Assembly (NCBI RefSeq): GCF_007748095.1
Contig: NZ_CP036287.1
Location: 5,270,001 to 5,334,000 of the forward strand
DNA from: Engelhardtia mirabilis
Lineage (GTDB): Bacteria; Planctomycetota; UBA1135; GCA-002686595
Direction of reading: 5' to 3'
Length of the DNA stretch: 64,000 nt
The notes below the pieces were generated by a model that had not been told where the DNA came from, ran no database searches, and was given only the letters and a program-made list of their open reading frames with translations. Within the stretch, counting starts at the first letter, position 1. Each line of letters opens with the position of its first letter. This document shows, one piece after another, positions 63,796 through 64,000 of the stretch. Made by a program: the position numbers and the translations under genes.

Positions 63796-64000
63796 TCAGG
63801 CCGGCGGGGCGTCGCGATAGCGGTCGTGGAGCCAGAAGTACTGCTCGGGAGCGGCGAGGATCTTACGCTCGAGCTCTGAGTTGATCCGGGCCGAGATGGC
63901 CTCCGGGCGCTGACCGGCCACGTCCTCGGGGCGCAGGATCGGGCCCAGCTCGAGGCGATAGTGCAAGGGCCGCTCGGGAATGCGATAGCAGGCCGCGAAG
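63796..64000 (-). CDS. Lipid A biosynthesis acyltransferase, C-terminal fragment (gene runs off window)
   Basis: The minus strand is open from the window edge to a TGA at 63796-63798. The visible 67 residues include 'INSELERKILAAPEQYFWLH', which is the C-terminal pattern of LpxL/MsbB (HtrB) acyltransferases. The active-site HX4D motif lies outside the window. It precedes hldE in the same direction with a 13-base gap. Confidence 0.85.
   Translation of the reverse strand, partial: FAACYRIPERPLHYRLELGPILRPEDVAGQRPEAISARINSELERKILAAPEQYFWLHDRYRDAPPA

Overview
The window is about 70% GC DNA from a Gram-negative bacterium with a lipopolysaccharide-type envelope (two GT9 heptosyltransferases, a WaaP-like kinase, HldE and the tail of an LpxL-type acyltransferase). 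A membrane Ser/Thr kinase, FHA- and GAF-type sigma-54 activators, a giant FG-GAP protein, a DUF1565 beta-helix protein and several secreted beta-propeller or repeat proteins suggest a high-GC planctomycete. That assignment is an inference; a myxobacterium-like lineage is the main alternative. No tRNA, rRNA or CRISPR array was seen.

Left part (1-34.6 kb): mostly housekeeping and accessory genes. These include an ACT-domain protein, phosphatidylserine decarboxylase, a carboxymuconolactone-decarboxylase-like protein, a receptor-type Ser/Thr kinase, two sigma-54 activators, a MEMO-like protein, an enoyl-CoA hydratase, the LPS operon, tandem glutamate dehydrogenases (the second lacks catalytic lysines), a hydrolase lipoprotein, an FG-GAP protein, a TauE/SafE exporter, split heptose-activation genes and a B12-binding radical SAM enzyme. 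Two 167-bp MITE-like elements with 32-bp perfect terminal inverted repeats lie here. One interrupts a DUF1565 gene, and removing it together with one copy of a CTAG target duplication restores the frame exactly. A near-perfect sigma-54 promoter sits between the second activator and a secreted beta-propeller gene.

Central and right part (34.9-60.1 kb): a complete extracellular contractile injection system (eCIS, Afp/PVC/MAC type). On the minus strand, in transcription order, are a DUF4255/Pvc16-type tube terminator, an unknown protein, the sheath, two tube proteins, a DUF5908 micro-protein, a LysM hub, a VgrG-like spike, gp25, two baseplate-J proteins, a tail-protein-I homologue, a fibre-like protein, a tape-measure protein with four internal W-rich repeats, a PAAR tip, an unusual lipoprotein with a C-terminal membrane helix, and a DUF4157 candidate effector. 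Divergent on the plus strand are a probable regulator, the AAA+ ATPase and an alanine-rich coiled-coil protein. Many genes overlap by 1-8 bases, which indicates a single transcription unit.

Right end (60.1-64 kb): a multi-span membrane protein with a zinc-ribbon tail, a small membrane protein, bifunctional HldE and the 3' end of a lipid A acyltransferase gene.
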